A DNA stretch of 7,564 bases, from NCBI GenBank assembly GCA_007124475.1, contig SLFB01000160.1, forward strand, positions 1-7,564, written 5' to 3'. Position numbers and translations under genes: made by a program. Source of the stretch: Vibrio sp. (GTDB lineage: Bacteria; Pseudomonadota; Gammaproteobacteria; Enterobacterales; Vibrionaceae). The notes under the pieces are model-generated. The model saw nothing but the letters and a program-made list of their open reading frames with translations. It did no database searches and was not told the DNA's origin. Shown here piece by piece: positions 5,880 through 7,564 of the stretch (position 1 is its first letter; each line of letters opens with the position of its first letter).

Positions 5880-7502
5880 TTACTTAGAATGTAAACCGCG
5901 CTTCTCAAGCGAACGATAAATCATGGTTTGCTGAAGTAAAGTCACTATGTTCGATACCAACCAGTAAAGTACTAGGCCTGATGGGAAGAACAAGAAGAAG
6001 AAAGTGAACAATACTGGCATAAAGGTCATGATCTTCTGCTGCATAGGATCCGTAATCGTGTTCGGACTCATCTTCTGAATCAAGAACATACTGGCACCCA
6101 TGAGTAGCGGCAAGATGTAGTATGGGTCTTGCGCTGATAAGTCATGAATCCAACCAAAGAACGGTGAATGACGTAATTCAACTGACTCCATCAATGCCCA
6201 GTAAAGCGCAATGAAGATTGGCATCTGTAACAAGATAGGCAGACAGCCACCCAGAGGGTTTACTTTCTCTTTCTTGTACAACTCCATCATTTCTTGGCTC
6301 ATGCGCTGACGATCGTCGCCAATACGCTCACGCATCGCTTGCAGTTTAGGTTGCAGCATACGCATTTTCGCCATTGACGTGTATTGAGCTTTGGTCAATG
6401 GGTACATGGCACCACGAACAATAAAGGTCAAACAGATAATGGCAACACCCCAGTTTCCAACAAAACCTTGAATAAATGACAATAAGGTATGCAATGGTTT
6501 GGCAATAAACCATAACCAACCGTAGTCAACCACCAAATCTAGATTAGGTGCTGTCGCCGCCATTTCGTTTTGCAATTTAGGGCCAACCCATAAAGTCGCG
6601 GTAAACTGAGCAGCATCACCATTCGCAATAGTTTGGTTTGGCATACGCACACCAATATCGCCCACATTACCCACCACACGAGTGTATAAATTAGTGCCAG
6701 GAGCATTACGTGGAATCCATGCACTAGCAAAGTAATGCTGAATCATTGCTGCCCAACCTTCACCAGTAGGCAGTGGCAACGATAAGTTGCGATCTTGCAT
6801 GTTTTTGAAGCTAAACTTCTTGTAACGAGTGCTTTCTGTTGAATAGGCACCGCCACGATAAGTTGGCATCGCCAAGCTACCACCAGAATCTAACAGACTT
6901 TGACGTAAGTGAGCATACATACCTAAAGTGGCATTATTACCCGATTGGTTAACCACATCAAAGCTGACATCAATCGCGTAATCGCCACGTCTAAGGATGA
7001 ATGTTTTAATGTACTCGATACCATTGGCTTGATAAGTCATTGGAATACGTAATTCATCTTGCCCATCAGTTAAGGTGAACTGATCAGCATCAACATGATA
7101 AACAGGACGGTGATTACTGCTTAAATCAATACCTTGGGGACCAATTAAACCACTTTGTGCAATAAAGATATGATTAGGTTCATTTCTCAACAAAGTAAAT
7201 GGCGTAGAAGAATTTAACTCATCAGCGTACTGATTGAGTTTGGCATGAACAATATCACCACCAACTGTGTCAATTGACAGAGTTAAAACATCCGTGGTCA
7301 CCGTTACGGTCTGTGCCGCAGCTCGATGTTGTTCAGGAGCCGGATCAAAATCATCCGAAATTGAAGATACAGGGGCCGTTGTGCTGGTTTGAACCTGCTC
7401 AATAGCTTGTGGAGCAGCGTTCTTTGCTACTTTCCATTGCTGAAAAAGTAAAAAAGAAACAAGCGCCAAAGCAATTAACAGGATATTACGTTGAGAATCC
7501 AT
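5880..7502 (-). CDS. yidC: Membrane protein insertase YidC
   Basis: YidC (Oxa1/Alb3 family) inserts and folds inner-membrane proteins, alone or with the Sec translocon. The 540-aa sequence has the gammaproteobacterial layout: an N-terminal membrane helix (about 6-22, after the family start MDSQRN), a large periplasmic domain (about 60-325), and the conserved insertase core with helices near 350-370, 418-438, 461-476 and 494-520. The conserved groove arginine is Arg363 in TFIVRGAMYPLT, equivalent to E. coli Arg366. The cytoplasmic loop (RERIGDDRQRMSQEMMELYKK, about 391-411, and NPLGGC) is intact. The C-terminus GLHSK stops a few residues short of the basic tail of E. coli YidC. The start lies 2 nt after the yidD stop with only a weak ribosome site (AGAGAC), suggesting translational coupling. 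A terminator follows. Confidence 0.98.
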   Translation of the reverse strand: MDSQRNILLIALALVSFLLFQQWKVAKNAAPQAIEQVQTSTTAPVSSISDDFDPAPEQHRAAAQTVTVTTDVLTLSIDTVGGDIVHAKLNQYADELNSSTPFTLLRNEPNHIFIAQSGLIGPQGIDLSSNHRPVYHVDADQFTLTDGQDELRIPMTYQANGIEYIKTFILRRGDYAIDVSFDVVNQSGNNATLGMYAHLRQSLLDSGGSLAMPTYRGGAYSTESTRYKKFSFKNMQDRNLSLPLPTGEGWAAMIQHYFASAWIPRNAPGTNLYTRVVGNVGDIGVRMPNQTIANGDAAQFTATLWVGPKLQNEMAATAPNLDLVVDYGWLWFIAKPLHTLLSFIQGFVGNWGVAIICLTFIVRGAMYPLTKAQYTSMAKMRMLQPKLQAMRERIGDDRQRMSQEMMELYKKEKVNPLGGCLPILLQMPIFIALYWALMESVELRHSPFFGWIHDLSAQDPYYILPLLMGASMFLIQKMSPNTITDPMQQKIMTFMPVLFTFFFLFFPSGLVLYWLVSNIVTLLQQTMIYRSLEKRGLHSK

Positions 7503-7504
7503 CG

Positions 7505-7564
7505 TTATTTGTCTCTGTCTGGTTTTTTGACTGGTGGAATGGGGTCATATCCCCCTTCGTTCAA
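7505..7564 (-). CDS. yidD: Membrane protein insertion efficiency factor YidD (partial, C-terminal end only)
   Basis: The last 19 codons and stop of an open frame enter from the right edge, reading LNEGGYDPIPPVKKPDRDK. The GGxDPxP pattern matches the C-terminal end of YidD, a small membrane-associated protein that aids YidC-dependent insertion. Position supports this: yidD directly precedes yidC in the conserved rpmH-rnpA-yidD-yidC order, and the gap here is 2 nt. Only the tail is present, so nothing can be said about the rest of the protein. Confidence 0.85.
   Translation of the reverse strand: MNEGGYDPIPPVKKPDRDK

Noticed and set aside
6539..6730. Minus-strand hydrophobic open frame within yidC
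   Set aside because: It is an out-of-phase reading of the YidC periplasmic domain; no ribosome site or family resemblance supports it.

Overview
The window carries ordinary chromosomal housekeeping genes of a gammaproteobacterium, very probably Vibrionaceae (Vibrio or a close relative). The evidence is the close similarity, from memory, of the YidC, MnmE, MioC, Smg and peptide deformylase proteins to their Vibrio and Escherichia coli counterparts, together with the conserved order yidD-yidC-mnmE-mioC and the divergent pair def / lysM-dprA-smg-yrdD. Codon use and base composition look uniform by eye. I see no insertion sequence, prophage, CRISPR array, tRNA or rRNA.

Left part (1-3847): a 5'-proximal piece of def (peptide deformylase) is read leftward and runs off the window. 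Diverging from it is a compact rightward four-gene cluster: a secreted LysM-domain protein of unknown function, dprA (protects transforming ssDNA and loads RecA), smg (DUF494, function unknown) and yrdD (protein made of topoisomerase-type C4 zinc fingers). The gaps are 3 nt, a 4-nt overlap and 6 nt, so it looks like one operon. The 145-bp divergent control region holds a perfect 7-bp inverted repeat. Its two arms can be read as back-to-back -35 elements of the two divergent promoters.

Right part (3868-7564): all genes are read leftward in the order yidD (last 19 codons only), yidC (membrane protein insertase), mnmE (tRNA wobble-uridine modification GTPase) and mioC (flavodoxin-like protein). 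A clear intrinsic terminator lies between yidC and mnmE, so mnmE, and perhaps mioC with it, should have a separate promoter.

The two blocks meet tail to tail: yrdD and mioC converge with only 20 bp between their stop codons and no recognisable terminator. In E. coli, and as I recall in V. cholerae, mioC reads toward oriC and mnmG, and yrdD is followed by other genes such as tsaC and aroE. The yrdD/mioC junction is therefore probably a rearrangement breakpoint close to the replication origin. It is the most unusual large-scale feature here. No new defence, mobile or biosynthetic system is visible.
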